Shown: positions 1 through 14,200, counted from the first letter of the stretch. The stretch is 64,000 bases of DNA from Otis tarda (GCA_026413225.1 CM048575.1:834001-898000), one strand, 5' to 3'. Numbers and translations are program-made. The notes: a model not told the origin generated them from the letters alone.

Positions 1-2512
1 GCTGTTATGGGTTTCAAGAAGTCCTGAACTTCTTCAGGTAGGATCGTACTGAGAGCCAGATTAATCACTTTGGGTCAGGAGAACTTCCAAAGCTTTTTAA
101 AAAAAATGGATTAGTAGAGCAAAGCAAGGCACTCAAATGAAATGCAGAGCAGTCTCTGAGGACAAGATGAGCACAGGCAACAGAAAAGGACAAGCAAGAG
201 CATGATTTCAGTGTTCACTGCTGAACTGTTTACCGGCCAATGTGAACAGCACAAACACCAAGCAAAGCACTTTTCATAGGATTTCTTGGAACTATTTTAG
301 GGGATTCCAAAGAAATGACTCTACCAGTGAGAAGTAGAAAAGAATACTCAAGAGTTCCCAGACTTTCACAAGAGCTTGTCCATCTGCTCCAGGAAGAAGC
401 AGGAACCAAACTGCACATCAGACAAAGCTTTAGGTGAGCTGGAAGCCAAGTGAAACAATCTGCAGCTTGCTATGAGTTCGAAACAAGCCAAACCTTGAGA
501 CATTTAAGCTTCAAGGAACAGGAATGCAGAACACATCGCAGTCATCCAAAGACTGGTGGCAGAGACAAAGAGCTGGTAGCAATAGGAATTCCTGACACAA
601 AAGCAGCTGGGCAGAGTGCAGGCAGGGAGCTGCGCCATCGACCGCTGCCAGAGCGGCATTTTAACTTTCCAGTGCTGCAGCTCTCGTTTCCGATGTATTT
701 TTTTAATCCGGGTGATTACCTGAGAAGCTTCAAGGCAGACATAGCAAGCCTTGGGTTATTTTGCCACCCACAGTCCCAGGGTAACCATTAGCATTGACTT
801 CAGGAGGAAAAAAACCTCTCCTTGAGGAAAAATGACTGCTTCTCAAAGAAACCATGAAAGAACAGTTACAGAAACCTCAACCATCTTCAAGGCTACGTCA
901 GCGAGCAATCGAGGAGGTCAAACTTGCTGAAAGAAAGACCAAGTCACTTCCTCTGTGCCGGATGTTACAGGGCAGGGGCCCTGAGCATGCAACAAAGAGT
1001 GAGTCAATGGTAAAAAACAAACAGCAACTGTATAGCTGCAAGACTCCCTCCGTGCCTGTAAATTCCAGAGACATATGACTAAGTTTCCTTTCAAAGAAGA
1101 AATGTTTTCCTAATCAACTGCTTCTGCACTGAGTGCCACACTGAATCAACTCAAACATCACTTAGAAAGGAGGAGCGGGCGCACTGAACATCCATGAGCT
1201 TCTGCCTCTGCCCCTCAGGCACTGGCACATCCCATAAAAATTGAAGAAAGCAGGGGAGGAGACTTCAAAATGCAACTGAAAAGACAAGTAAAGGTGGTTT
1301 ACAGTTTTAAGAAAATTGCTAACCCATATTTTTAATACTTTATCCATTTTCAGCCATTACGTATGGGTGATGCTATTTATACAGACAATGCTCCAAGTAA
1401 AATAGATTTAAAAAATTAAAACCTACATTCACCACCATGGTGAGCAGCTGCAGCTCCCGACTCAGTTCTTCAACTGCTGGGTGGAAAAATTCCCTATTGC
1501 TGAAACTAAAGGGACTGTCAGAAAACTTGGCAAACTCCCAGAAAGCTGTGCTAACACTAATTTGTAATTACTGTTTTGATCAAACACAAGCAAGACCCCT
1601 ATTGTGGGCAAGGTCAGCCACAGGTGACTAACACAGCTGTACCCAAGTAAGACTCAAGGCCCACTGGCCACTGATTTTTGAGCAGAATTCTCAATTAGCA
1701 ATCCTCCTGTTAATGAATCAATGATGACAGCAGGCTTCGAGCTGACGGACCTGAGCAGCGAGCCAGGGCAGCTGCAGGCAGGTGGCAAGCACAGCTCACG
1801 TGCCATGCTGCTGGGCAGGGCCCACGCAGGCGACAGCAGGGCTTCACACACAGCAGAGCTCGCTGCCAAGAGGAACGGCACGACCCGCTCCGCGTCCAGC
1901 AGAGAGAGGACAAGCAGTCACGGGCTTAAATTGTAGCAAGGGAGATTTAGGTTGGGCATTAGATAAAGCCTTCCAACAGGAAGGATAATTAAGTGTAGGA
2001 ATAGATTGCCTGGGGAGGGACAGGAGCTCCGGTTCCTGAAGGTTTTACAAGCGGTGGGAAACATCTGTCATGCTGACCCCACTTTGGGTAGGGGGCGGAT
2101 TAGGCGGCCATTCAAAGAGCCAGCTCTGTTTTCTAACAACTCCCCAAATCCCCCAACTCATCTCCTGCTTTATACTGCTCTGGTTCAGGAGCTGACAACA
2201 GCACAGGAATAAATTTTGTGGAGAATACAGAAGGCTGAGATTCAGAGCCACCAAAGGGCCGTTGATTGCAGGCAGGGCCTGGGCAAGCCTCCTCACACCG
2301 CTCTGCCGGGGTGCTGCCACCCATTTCCACCCCAAACAGGGGCTGCCACTGGGCAGCGGGTTCCACTTGCCAGCCCACAGCTGGCTAAAAAGCAGCCCGA
2401 TGCCCACTAAGCTTGCTCACAAGCCCTGAGGCCCTGGATCTAGTCCAGCGCAAGGCAGCCATCCTCCATCTCCTGCCCCACAGGACTTCGCCGAGACAGA
2501 AAAACACGTTAC
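1..2512 (-). other. Partial last intron of YTHDF2
   Basis: Moderately AT-rich sequence downstream of the main YTHDF2 exon. No YTHDF2 terminal exon, splice-flanked conserved reading frame, RNA gene or recognisable repeat was seen. Open frames here have no family features and are treated as chance. Confidence 0.6.
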
Positions 2513-5500
2513 CTTTTTAACGTTTTCCTCCTCCTCTTGGCGTTTCTCATAGTGTGAGAAGTCATCGAAGATGGAGGTGGTGTGCTTGTAGGTGGCAATG
2601 ATTTTCAACACCTGCTTAGCCTTTTCCAGAGGCACCTCCTGAGTGTCCCTGGAGTTGGTCACTGGTTTATTCTCGTTGTTCTCTAGGCGGATGTGCCGCA
2701 GCTGGCTGTTGGGAACGTCCTTCACAAAAATCCACCTGACATCAAAACGTCCCTTCCACTTGTCCTGGGACCACACACCCGCACACGTATTATAGTCCAC
2801 AGCAGATTTCATTTCTGCTACTCCGCAGAAGTGACCGCTACCGTTGACACTGAACAGTAAGTAAACGGGGCCCTTCCCGTTCATGGAGCGATAAGCTGCG
2901 TCCAGTCTCTTGTTGCCGTGCTCTGTACTGCACCAGATGTTGTATTTAATGGAACGGTGGATATCGTCCTCAGAGTAACTCTTAATGATGAAAACCCGAC
3001 CGTGTTTTGGGTTCCAATCAAAATCCTTGGGGTTGTAGTTGTTGATGGATCTCAGCTTCTCCAAGACCGGGTGCGGCTCCGAAGGAGCAGAACCAGAACT
3101 GGCCTGAGACTGTCCCACTCCATTACCGTCCACCCCGTTTTGACCAAACCCGCTGCCACGATTACGAGGGGCAACCCAGCGGGTGGGCTGAGCCGCTGGC
3201 TGTGGCACAGGCAGCTGGGCTGGCTGCGGCAGTGGCTGAGGCTGCTGCCCACTTGAAGCCTGCGCTACCGGTGTGCTGTTATTGATCTGCTGACCTACGG
3301 GCTGAGGGGACACCTGGGCTGGCTGCTGTCCAATATTCTGAACTAAAGCCTGCGATGGGGCTTTTGCCACAGGCCCTTTGTTATCCCAAGTTCCAATATC
3401 CATGTTATGTTTTATTGGAGGCGGCGGAAGACTTGAACCTGCAATGCCATTCTTGGTCTTCAGCTTGGGCTGCTGCTTAGCGGGTTTGCTAGCGATGTCA
3501 GCCCACGAGGTCGGCTTTGGAGGAGCGATAGTAGCTGGAGGCAAACTGTTAGATGCCACAATATTACTGGTAATGGATCCGCTGCCGACAGCCGAACCAA
3601 CAACTTTCGGGACGCTGCTTGCAACGTCTGTGCTGCCCAGCTTGAGAGCTGCCATCCCTTGGTCGATGGTGTTCATGCCAGGAGCCTTGTTCAGAGTCTC
3701 ATTAGCAAAGGCAGATTGCCCGTCAATCATCGCTCCGCCCAGCGAGCTAGGGGCGTAGGCGTAATTGCTACTATAGCCAGAGCTTTGAGTGGATTGTCCC
3801 TGAGAACTGTTATTCCCCCAAGCCGAAAAGTCAATCCCACTTGGAAAGAAGTTAAAGCCGTGCTGCCCGAGAAATGGAGTGCTGCCAAGGGCCCCTGGCT
3901 GCCCAAACATCGCGTCTGGGAGAAAGTGCGGCTCCCCGTTGCTCAGCTGTCCGTAAGAGGTTAGGTAGGGCATGGGTGGGTCACCCCCCGTTGACCAGGC
4001 AGCTTCACCCAAGGAGTAGGAGAATCCAATGGAAGGACTGTAGTAGTTCGGTAAGTAGGAGTCGGACATTGCAGTGTATGCATTATTCTGAAAAACAAAA
4101 AGCCCAAAAAACAAGTACTGAATAGTTAGAACGAGTTGAATAAATTTCAAGGGACCAGGAATAAAAGCCATCTTAGACTTGCCGTGCCCCACCTCTCCCT
4201 ACCTTAGGGTTGGGCAGACAAACAGGCCTGGCCTTGAAACACCTCCTTTGTTAGAAGAGCTCTAAAAACTGTTTCATTGCCAGAAAGATTAAACACGAAG
4301 GCTCAGCAAGCTTCCCGTGCTGAGATGGGAGCACACCGTGTTCCCGATGCATGGTGTGGGACCGGACTGCCCCAGAGCTCCTGCTCAGGCTATGAAAACA
4401 GTAACTTACCTGGCATCCAGATATTATCTTCTACTTCTTGTAGCTTCTACCAAAGAGGGCTTTTCTCACCTGGGTAATGTACACATCTGCCTTTATTTTG
4501 CTGTTCAGTTGAGGGAGGGTTTGCAGAAAGGATCCAGAGAGAAGAGGAATATGGAGGAAAAAAGTCCAGTGGGAGTGCACTGCCAAAATCACTAACTACC
4601 TTTCACACAAGTCCCTTCCTTAAACTCACTACCCATAAAAACAGCTTTATGCCTCCAATTTCAAGTTTCACAGCTCAAAATATTCCAAGAACCTGCGAAA
4701 GAACCTGGATTTAAAGCTTCATCCTGAAAACACAAACTGCTCCAGTGCTGCAAGCACATCCTAAAAAATACCTGGAAATGGAGAGTAATCAATAGGGTTT
4801 CAACAGGAGCCTTTTATACCACGGTGACAGCAGCAGCACAAGAAAGCAGGCTTCAGATTCAGAGAGGAAAAAAACTGCTGCTCCATGCCTCGGTTTGCCT
4901 TTTAACATCCAAGTAGCCTTTGGGTTACAAAAACAAATGCCTAATTTTACAGTTAGGGAACTCTCAGACATCACCAAGGTTTGCTCACACGAAAAACATC
5001 TGTCATTTTGCATTCAAACCAACGTCCCCTCCAGGGAGCGGTTAAAGCCACCCTAACGGACATTATCATCCAGTAATTAGAACCTAGGTGCAGACAGCCT
5101 CCTGCTATACAGCCGCTTGCATGCCAACCCAACGCAGATGAGATAAAAGTCAGGTTCAGCTCCCATGTAAAAGCTTGGCTCGCAGCAGGCTCTAATCCAT
5201 TTTTCATTGGATCATGTTTTCACGTGCCAAGTGCAGCTCCCAAAGGACTTTGTGCTGTACTAAAATGAGCCTCTATGGAGGCTCTCAAGATGGCTCTGGC
5301 ACCCTCCAGGCTGGTTTGCCTCTCCTGAGTTAAAGGAAAGCAACAGGTTTGGGGCTACCCCAGCTCCACCTTTACAAAAATTAACAGGAATTGTTTAGTA
5401 TAATGTGTTCAGAGACAAGGTTTTAGTTATATAAAACACCAGAAAACTTTCCGGGCCACTTCATAGTGTGATTGCATGAAAACTCAGAGGCATTCTCGCT

Positions 5501-8500
5501 AGCCTTGCCGTTTTACCAAAGTAGGGGTCTCAAAAGCAAATTAGTAACAAAACTAACTCTTAGCCAGGGTACAGCTTCACTAATTGAGGAACTCAGTCCT
5601 GCTACACCCAAACCAGCGAACGGTTTTTAGGGCTCCATCTGTCCAAAAGCACAAATACTGACACTGACTGATTTGTAAGGCAAATGAAGGAACTTAAACT
5701 ATGAATTTGAACCAGCAAAGTCTCCTCAAAAGATAATACCTTCAGTTATACGAGCAACAATATACTCTTCTAGAAATTAGCTTTAATGGAACGTAAACAT
5801 GCTGGCCCGTACCTAAAACCCAAGCCCAGCAGTCAGAGAAACAGCTTCCTCTCCGCAAGCTTTTCCCTGCACGATGCACACCACTGTCAGATTAAGACCT
5901 GTCCCCTTGTCACCTCAAGATATTTCCTTACATGCCGTTAGATGTTCAACTTTGTGAGATGCTTTAATGCAGCCTGTAGAGTATTCACAGCTATGCTCAC
6001 GTAGCAAGGAGGGAGCAGAGGGGTTAAACAACAGCGAGCACCACCAAAGCGTATTTAAGAGGGGCCCCGCTGCTGTTCGCTACCCGAATGTCTAGAACTA
6101 TGCTTTGCTATCAAACGCACCACCTCGCTCTGCTACCCTGCACTCGCACAACTGACACAGCTACTGATTAGTATGCAAATAAAACTTCACCGGCTTTTAG
6201 TTCTCCCCGATGACTAAGGCTTTTTGTACAGTTATTTCCTCAAATTCAATATTCCGCATCACCTCAAGACTAGAAGGAGGGTTTAAGCTTACCTATTATT
6301 GTTGTTGAGCTTTTGTTTTTTAAGCTGTTGAAGAAGCACTGTGTATCTGAGCTCTGAGATACACAGTAACCCAATTTACTAGGCTGACAAGCTGGAAACA
6401 GCCACACCTGAAACAGCAGTGACTGAATGAAGAGCCAAGAAACTTTTCAACTTGGTTACCTCACTCTTGTGTGGAGAGCTCAGAAAGCTATTTCAGAAAC
6501 TGCTTGCGTTACACTGCAGCAGTGGGCTGCATTTAATTCCCATTCTGAGCCGCATCTCTAACTCCCTCTCCCATCTTCAGAAGAGAGGTGCGCACTTTGA
6601 TACCTCGGTATTTCCGAGCCTGGCTGCTTGGCTCAGCAGAACCACGGTCCCCTCCAGACTGAACCCTGGGGTTTTGTTTTCTACTATATCGAGCGTTAAC
6701 ACATGGATGAGAACTGACAAGCAATGCACCACGGCGAGAAACTGAGATAAAGTTACCCTAAAGTTCCATTCAAAGTTAACAGAGCAGTTTTACCTCACTC
6801 CTGCTGAATTTCTGGAGCAACAGCTTTGCTCCACCTCCTGGGGTGCACTCCAATGACTTCCTTATTTTTAAAAGGTATTTCTACCAGTGTGAAACATGCA
6901 AAAAGAAACTAAATATTCAAAAGTTCTTCACTAAGCATGCAAAATAGGGTAAAATATCATGTTGCTTCTAACATTATAGTAACCTGCCCTCTCTTTAGGA
7001 GACTTAAATTAAACTACACTTTGCAGGAAATACTTTCACATTCAGAAGGAAGCTGGAAATCCGTGATGTTAGTTAATTAGAAAAAAACCACACCATTAAA
7101 TGATGGCTACTAGGAAAGCGGCTAGTTTTATTCAAGACTCAAGAAATTAATCACAGTCTCGCCCTATGCAGGTCAAGTTTAGGCTTATAACTTTTTAGGG
7201 AGCTGAATGCAGGAAATTACCTTGATGGACAGGCTGAATACTGAAGATTATGACCAGCTGACAGGACCTTAAAGAATATTTAGCCTCGTATCTTTAGTAT
7301 AAACTAGGAAAATACTTGTTGAAAATTTAACTGAGGGAGAAATCTGTTCCTGTATTCCAACAAAACATGCATAACTTGTCTGAAAAAATACACTGATTAG
7401 TAAAAGTGATCAAAAAAAAACAGGAAGGGAAAACCAGAACAACTTATTCTGTGATTTTTACTACTCACAACTGGAGAGGAAAGAGAAGCCAAGAGAATGA
7501 ACAAACTGCTCCGGTGCTACTACAGATGTTTATCTATAAGACTCACATCTAATCAGCTGAACTCCCATCTGTTATGTGTCACTCTCCTACTGCTCACTGA
7601 GAAAAACAAACAAAAAACAGTTAACAGTGGAGCTAATCTTAAATAGAAAATTAAGAGGAAAAGTATCTGGAAGTCTGACTTTCAGGAGCTGATCACAAGC
7701 TCTCCAGCTCAACTTTTAACTAAAGTTCTCAAAAAGTCTTAACAGCCTTTATCATATGTGTGTCTTGTGGGGTTTTTTGGTGAAAAACAGAGAAAACCCC
7801 ATGACACGCATTTTCAGTTTAGTCAGTGGAGAGATAAGAATGTTGATAGTATCCTCCAAAAGCTCTCGGAGTGTAACTGCATCGCGTGAAGCAATTTCAC
7901 AGCATGATATAGTGCATCTCCTCATGCAGTATAATGAACCAGCAAGGAAATAAGGTCACAACAGTAAAACTGAAAGAGCAGAAATGGTAACTTCAAGACA
8001 GTTACATTGAAAAAAATGAGCTGAACACCAACTGTAGGAAGTCCTTACACTCTCAAAAAGTTGCTAAAACCTTTATACCTCACCCACCACAACCTAACGG
8101 CATTCAGTGTTTTCTGCCTGCAGAAAAACCCGTCTAGAACAGCATATTACGGTAAGGAAGCTGGCAAACATCAAAATGCAGTAAGTGGAGATGGGGAAGC
8201 ACAAAGATGCCAGATTCGCCTTTGCTAGAGAGCGGCAGGAAGCCACCGGGCTCTTGGCGCTTCCTGCCTGTCAGCAGGTACTCACCGGCCGGGCCTGGGG
8301 ACTCAGGTAGGGTTCAAAGTCATCATCATTTAACCCATCCTTCTGATGCACAGATCCGTTTTGCACTGAGGAAGAGACGGAGAGCATTAGAAAGAGCTCT
8401 GCCGGTAAACTCGAACATTCAGCAACTTGAAGCATTTAAAGGCAGACCTTGTCATATAACTGTTGCTCGCTGGCTTAGAACGTAACACACTTAGCCCGAC

Positions 8501-9068
8501 AGAGAGTGGAAAGACACCTCACTGCCGCACAAATGCTCTTTAACCGCAAACTCTCCCCAGCCCCAGGACCAACGACAGTGTCCACAGCCCACGGTTTGTT
8601 TTCCTGCCGGCCACCCCGCTGCCTAAAGCCACCCAGACCTCAGGACACGCCCGGCAAATTTCGGCAGAGATCCTCCCCATCCCTCCTCCCCGGGCACGCT
8701 CCCCGAAGGCACGACTTCCCCATAGGATTCCCCCGTCCTCCCCATTTCCCAGCCCTCCCCGCCGCCCCTGGGCTCTCACCTTTGTTGCCTTGGCCCTTGG
8801 GTCTCTGGCGCCGCATGGGAAGGGAGAGAGAGAAGGAGAGTGGTGAGTCAGGGAGCCCGGCGAGGGCCGGCCCGGCCGCGCCGCAGCACAATGGAGGCGC
8901 GGCCCTGCCAGGGGAGGGAGGGCCGCGGCCCGCCCGGCCCAGCCCGCGTCCCCGCCGCTAGGCCCCAAGCCGCGGCCTCGCTTAGCGGAGCCGGCAAACG
9001 GTGGAGGGGGAAGTCCGGGCGGTGGCGGCGGGGCTTCTTACCTGCTCCAGGAGGCTGCTGGCCGACAT
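2513..9068 (-). CDS. YTHDF2: YTHDF2, m6A reader (last coding exon not in view)
   Basis: Cytoplasmic reader of N6-methyladenosine that directs bound mRNA to deadenylation and decay. Four coding exons join in frame: 9042-9068 (MSASSLLEQ), 8780-8804 (a 25-nt microexon), 8286-8365 and 2513-4087, giving 569 residues. Residues 45 to about 380 are the low-complexity Tyr/Gln/Pro/Ser-rich region. The YTH domain covers about 383-540 and keeps the three tryptophans of the methyl-A cage (W429, W483, W488, equal to human W432/W486/W491). The frame reaches a GTAACG donor after a Val-Lys-Lys, where the human protein has about seven more residues in a separate exon. No such exon was found in 1-2400, so it probably lies left of the window. 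The reading frame running past the donor to 2417 is intron. Start choice rests on the family N-terminus and the CpG-island position. The protein is near-identical to vertebrate YTHDF2 from memory, so identity is very secure. Confidence 0.97.
4088..8285 (-). other. YTHDF2 intron 3 (4.2 kb)
   Basis: AT-richer intron between the third coding exon and the main exon. No conserved coding frame, RNA gene or clear transposon was recognised. Confidence 0.85.
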
Positions 9069-9500
9069 GGCTCCGCGGCGGGGGCTGCTGGCGGGGCGGG
9101 GCAGCGGCGGCGGCTTTGTCCGGGGCGCGGGCGCGGCGCAGCTGCTTGGCGGACTGCGAGGGGCCCGCGGCGGGTGCCTGGCTGGGGCGACGCTCTAGCC
9201 ACCACCCCACCCCCCGCCCGCCCCGCGCCTCTCCTTCCGGCCCGCGTCTATGGTCCAGGCCCGCGCCGCCTCGCGCCCAACACGCGCTCCCCTGGCCGTC
9301 ACGCGGCACCGCGCGCGCGCCGCGCTCCCAGGCACAATGGCGGGTGAGGGGGGGGGGAAGGTGGGAGGGGAGGGGGGCGCGCAGTGCATGCCGGGCCGGC
9401 GGAGAGAGCGGCGGGAACAGCGCCCCCCCTCGGCCGGGCGGGGGTGTGCGGTGGGCCCCGCTCTTAAAGGGCCAGGCGCCCCCGCTGCCCAGCTGCGTTT
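9069..9500 (-). promoter_or_regulatory. YTHDF2 CpG-island promoter
   Basis: Very GC- and CpG-dense DNA directly upstream of the YTHDF2 start codon, with no TATA box in the expected place. It includes a G-rich run at about 9342-9375 that could form a quadruplex on the plus strand. The exact transcription start cannot be read from sequence alone. Confidence 0.7.
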
Positions 9501-9829
9501 TTCCAGCAAAAACGCCCGAGGGGCCGACCCAGCACGTTTGGCCAAGAGAGGGGCGCAGGGGAGGGGCCCGGCCCCGGTCCCCAAAAGGTCCCCGACCTCC
9601 CCCACTCAAAGGGCAGGCTGGAGGGGAGGCTGCTGGGCGCGGGGGGAAGTGGGTCCCCGCTCCAAAATCCACGGGGCCCGGCCCCCGCTGCTCTTCCCCA
9701 ACACCCGGCCCCGCTTCACGGCCGCTGAAACGCTTCCCCGCCGGGGCTGGGGGGGCGGTAGCCGCGACCACCCCTCAACGGCTGCCTCTGGGCCTCTGCC
9801 TTTCGCCTACCCACGAATAAACCGTTGAA

Positions 9830-11218
9830 GCGTGGTTCGATTTTTCCTTTTAATGCAAAAAAATAGCCAAACACATCTTCCCCCTCCCCGCCCGCCCTCC
9901 CCAGGTGTGTTTCCTTTGCTGTTGTTTTGCTTAATATTTCCAGCCAAGCAGCTCCCCCCTCCCAGCCCTCCCAAACCTCCAGCACCCAGCCCTTTTCCCT
10001 CCTCCCATCGCAGCAGGGCCCGAAGGGACCCTCAGCCACTAAAAAAAAAAAAAAAAAAAAATAAAAGAGGGAAAGAGGGAAAACAGCAGAGCGCGCGTTA
10101 TTTCAGCAACGTGCCAGTTCCAATCCTGCCAAGAGATTATAGGAAGAAAGAAGAGAAATACAAAAATAAAACCACGAAACAAGTAGCGACAAGCACGGAG
10201 CAGCCCCAGCACATGGTGTAAACAGAAGCTGCCCCGATCTGGAGTCCGGCTCTCCCAGAAAGCAAGAGCTTGTCATGCTTTGTACACCCCGAAAGGTCCC
10301 GGTGGCGCTGAGCGGCCAAGGGGGAGGTTGTGGTTTTAAGCCAGAGTTGATATTTTTTTTGCCTTTATGCAACAGGCTGAAGTGATCTCAGAGGCTCCTT
10401 GCGGCATTTGTAGCACCCAGCCCAGCCAGGCAGGGAAAGGAATGGGGGAAAAGTGCCATGGGAAGAGGTGGGATTGGGATACGGGGACCCCGACACCGGC
10501 GAGAGGAGGTCCCAGGGCTTTGCAGCTGGGACATCTGGGCAAGGGAAGAGAGGGAGCAAACAAATACAAAAAAAAAAAAACAACCCCAAACAAACATATA
10601 AAAACAATTTGTGTGGAGGAGAGTATGGACAGTAAAGGCAGGGTTACTGTCGTCTTCCCCAAAGCAAGCATAACAATAAAAAAATCCCAGTTGAGGTGAC
10701 AGTGAAGAGTCCGACAGAATTCCCTTCCCTGGGGGAAAATAAAAATACAAATGAGGTACCTGTTCCACCCCAAAGCCATCATCCCTTCCCACAGTCACAT
10801 CAACGCTTCAGCCACGGGTTATTGTCTCTCAGAAATAAAACAACCGGGGCCAGGGCAGGCCCGGAGCAGAAGCACCATGCGCGCGGCTGGGCCATGGCGC
10901 ACTCTCAGCGCCAGGAGCCCTTGTCCAGTTCCTCCCGGTTGGGTTGTTCAGCAGAGATCCAGTTTCTCCTTGACCGTGCAAACGGGCGGTACTGTTCAGT
11001 GCTCCATGGAGATGGAGCCTTTTTCAGGTCTCACGTGTTTCTCCAGCTTTTTTGTTAAAAACAAAAACAAAAACCCAAAAAACATATATATATATTATAT
11101 ACAGTACAATGAAAATATCCATGGAAACAAATGGCGTGGCTGGCAAAGATGCTTAACAAAAAAGCCCAAAATAAAATAAATTCCCAACTCTTCCCCAAAC
11201 TGATGCTTGCCTTCCCCA
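9830..11218 (-). other. GMEB1 3'UTR with probable poly(A) signal
   Basis: Sequence downstream of the GMEB1 stop has no coding frame. An ATTAAA hexamer (minus strand, 9849-9854) is the best poly(A) signal, giving a 3'UTR of about 1.4 kb. It holds a 20-A run at 10041-10060 and an AT dinucleotide run near 11083-11098. The extent is inferred. Confidence 0.55.
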
Positions 11219-14200
11219 CTAGTCCTCCAAGACCACAATCTCCACGTTATGGACCTGGTGTTGGTGATCCTCCACATCTCCCACCACTTTCTCCTCAGTC
11301 CTCAGCTCTGTTTCCAAGATGACAGCTTTGCCCTCTGACTCGTCCGTCTCCGCTTCAGGATCCGGCGCCGGGTCGATCTCTATGATGGTTTGCCCGTCGT
11401 CCGAGGTGCCTTCCACGGCTTGGATGGTGGAAGTGAGGCCAGACTCCATGGCCACCAGTTCCACGGGGTTGACCATGGCTGCCACGTTGGCCAGGGCACC
11501 GCTGTCCTGCATGGCTGCCGAGCTCAGCAGCGCCAGGCTGGAGGACGGGTGGAGAGTGACCGTGTCGGAGGAGCCGGTCTTGGAGGAGGACACCACAGTA
11601 GCGTATCGGAAGAGCTGGGAGCCAGACGGCAAGGTATGAACAGTCACCGGGCTGGAACCTTGGCTAATGGTTGCCACCGGGATGTTGCCCACAGAGAACT
11701 GTTGTCCGACGGGTGCGATGGCGATGGGCGAGATGACCGTGAACTGAGGCTGCTGGATGGGGGTAGAGGGGCTGAGGACGGTGGCAGAGGCCGGGCGCTG
11801 CAGGCGGGGTCTCTTGGGGGGTTTGGGAGCGCTGACGGGCATCAGCACCACGTTCTGGATGGTTTGGGACTTCGCCTTCTGGTCCTTGGCAAGTTTCTTC
11901 TGCTCTTCCAGCTGCCGCTCCAGGTCTGCAAAGAGAATGGCCAAGCAGCACGTTGGGCTAAGGCCAGCACACTGCGGGAGCTCCCAGGGACTCATGGGCC
12001 CCACAAACAGCCATGACACCCCACGTTTGCGACACAAGGTCTCCTAACCACCCAGCTGAGGATGATCTTGCGCTGAAGGAAAAGGCCGGATTCTCCTGCC
12101 TTCTCTCCATACAGACCTGGTCAGTGTTCTGCACCCGCTCAGCCTGCTTTGGCTGGCTGTCAGCGCCGGGATAAGGAACAGCCAGCTACACCAGTTGGCT
12201 GCTTCTACTGGTGAGAAGACGGGTATTTCTGCTCCCCAAACGAGACCCACCTACAAGGGAGAGGGGGCAAACCCCCCTGGGCAGTAGGCACTGCCTCCTG
12301 AGCCTGGCTGCGCCCCCTCCCCGGGAGCCGAGCACCCGTACTGGGGACAGGGAGCAGGACTGCCTGTGTCAGTGAAACATCTCCCTCGCCTGCTGTCTGC
12401 GTGAACATGGGAAGTCAGAAGTAGCACAGTAATCTCATTTATCCAGGGCAGTAGGGGACTAGGACATCCCAGATAAGAACAGGTCCTACAGGACACGGTG
12501 AGGAGGGAGACACATCCAGCAAGCGGCTCTGGGGAATCCAGGTCAGGTTATTGGCTTCAGCTCAGGGGAAGCCGTGCAAGAAACCTGATAGCTCCACACC
12601 AAGACAAGCAGACAACTCAGCACCCCGTACACACAGGAGCTTATTAGCTTGGGCACAGCACGGCACCGCAGGCAGCTCGGTTGACTGCAGCACAGCCCGT
12701 ACAGCAGCACCTATTTCCTAATGCTGGCTGAATTGGACTTGCACACTCAGCACCCTGGCTACAGCAGAGGGCACAGACTTTGGGCTGTCGAATGCCCCAG
12801 GCGACTGCTCACTGCGAGGCAAGGGAGAGGGGAAATTCCATGCAAGCCCGAGGATGGAAAGGGATTGGGATGTATTTGTTCCGGGGTGGCGCATATTGAA
12901 TAACCCAAATATTGGGGGATTATGTCCAAGGAAAGTCACATCAGCTCCCAAGAGCAGCAACAGGATGAGGAGCCTTACTAGGCGCTGACTGTACCTGCCA
13001 GCGTGTAAAGAAACTGCTCTTCTCCTTGCTCTGTCTGGTTTTTCCTGTTGTCCAGAACCTTCTTGACAGTGTCCATTAGGCCAAACGTGTGGGCAACGTT
13101 GTTCAAGACTGCAGCATCTGCAAGGAAAGTGCATGGGGATGAGTGCTCAAAAGATGCTCCGATACACCAAAAATTTTTGTCTGCTTTTTGTAAAACTCTC
13201 TCTCTTCTTCCAAAGGGCTGGCTGAAAAGGCCAGACCCAGCTCCCGCATCCTTCTGACATCCAAGGACTAAATAATCCCATTCTCATGATCAAGAAAATG
13301 AAACAGAGATGTGTCACCCAAGCAGCTCAAAATTGCTGCAAATTAAAGCATAATTTGCAATCACAGAGATACAAACAAGCTCTCCACCCGCAAATCATCA
13401 CCCCATGCTGCTGACAGTGTCATTAACATGCCAGCTTCACCAAAAGCTGTGCGAAATTTCTATTATAATCCACTGACTTCAGTCACTCACAGCTTCCAAA
13501 AGCTGCCATCTACCAGACACAAAGATCCGCCAGCCCAAAGCTAAATTAGAAAATAAAAAAAATATCCTGGGTAAAATGAAGTTTGTGGCTACATGGATGT
13601 TCTCTCAGCAAAAGCATCAGCAAGTGGTGCTCTCACACCCTGTGCTCACAGGGGCACGTGCTGAACTGGATTAGGGAACTGATCCAAGCTAAAAATGACC
13701 CTAAAGAGGGCAGGGGAGTTATTTTTTAAATCAGATCAACTCCCTCATCCGGTTCAGCCCCAAACCCAGGTTTTCTGGCACACGCGAAGATAGAACGAGA
13801 TGTAAGGGGGCAGGACCTGTTTAAGCCTGCACTGTCACGGAGAGAAGTGTTTGAGTAACTCTGGTTTGAGACGTGAATCTGGGCAGGCTTTCATGAGGAC
13901 AGTCACCCGACGGTCTCAGCAAGCTGCCAGCATTATTTTCCTCAGGGAACAGGGTGGCACGGTGCGTCCTTGTGCCCCACGGTGGTGTAAGCAAATGTGC
14001 TTCGCAGTTGGGCAGGCTGAGATCACACCCAGACTCAGCTCCCACAGCTCAGCTAATGAGCGGTAACTCACTCACCACCCTGATTCAACAGCTTTAAGTG
14101 GTGGGGATGGACCTTGTCACTTTTATTTTTTTGCCTGCAGCTGCCCTTTTGAGTATCCGGCAGAGCCAGAGGCTGTGGCTCACAACCTACCTGTCATCTG

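Noticed and set aside
1-2400. Search for the YTHDF2 terminal exon
   Set aside because: No acceptor followed by the expected short C-terminal codons and stop was found on the minus strand.
8848-9828. Long open frames on both strands (up to 326 residues)
   Set aside because: High-GC DNA is poor in stop codons. These overlap the YTHDF2 promoter and first exon and have no domain features.
11131-11322. Short plus-strand frames over the GMEB1 last exon
   Set aside because: Antisense shadows of the conserved GMEB1 C-terminus.
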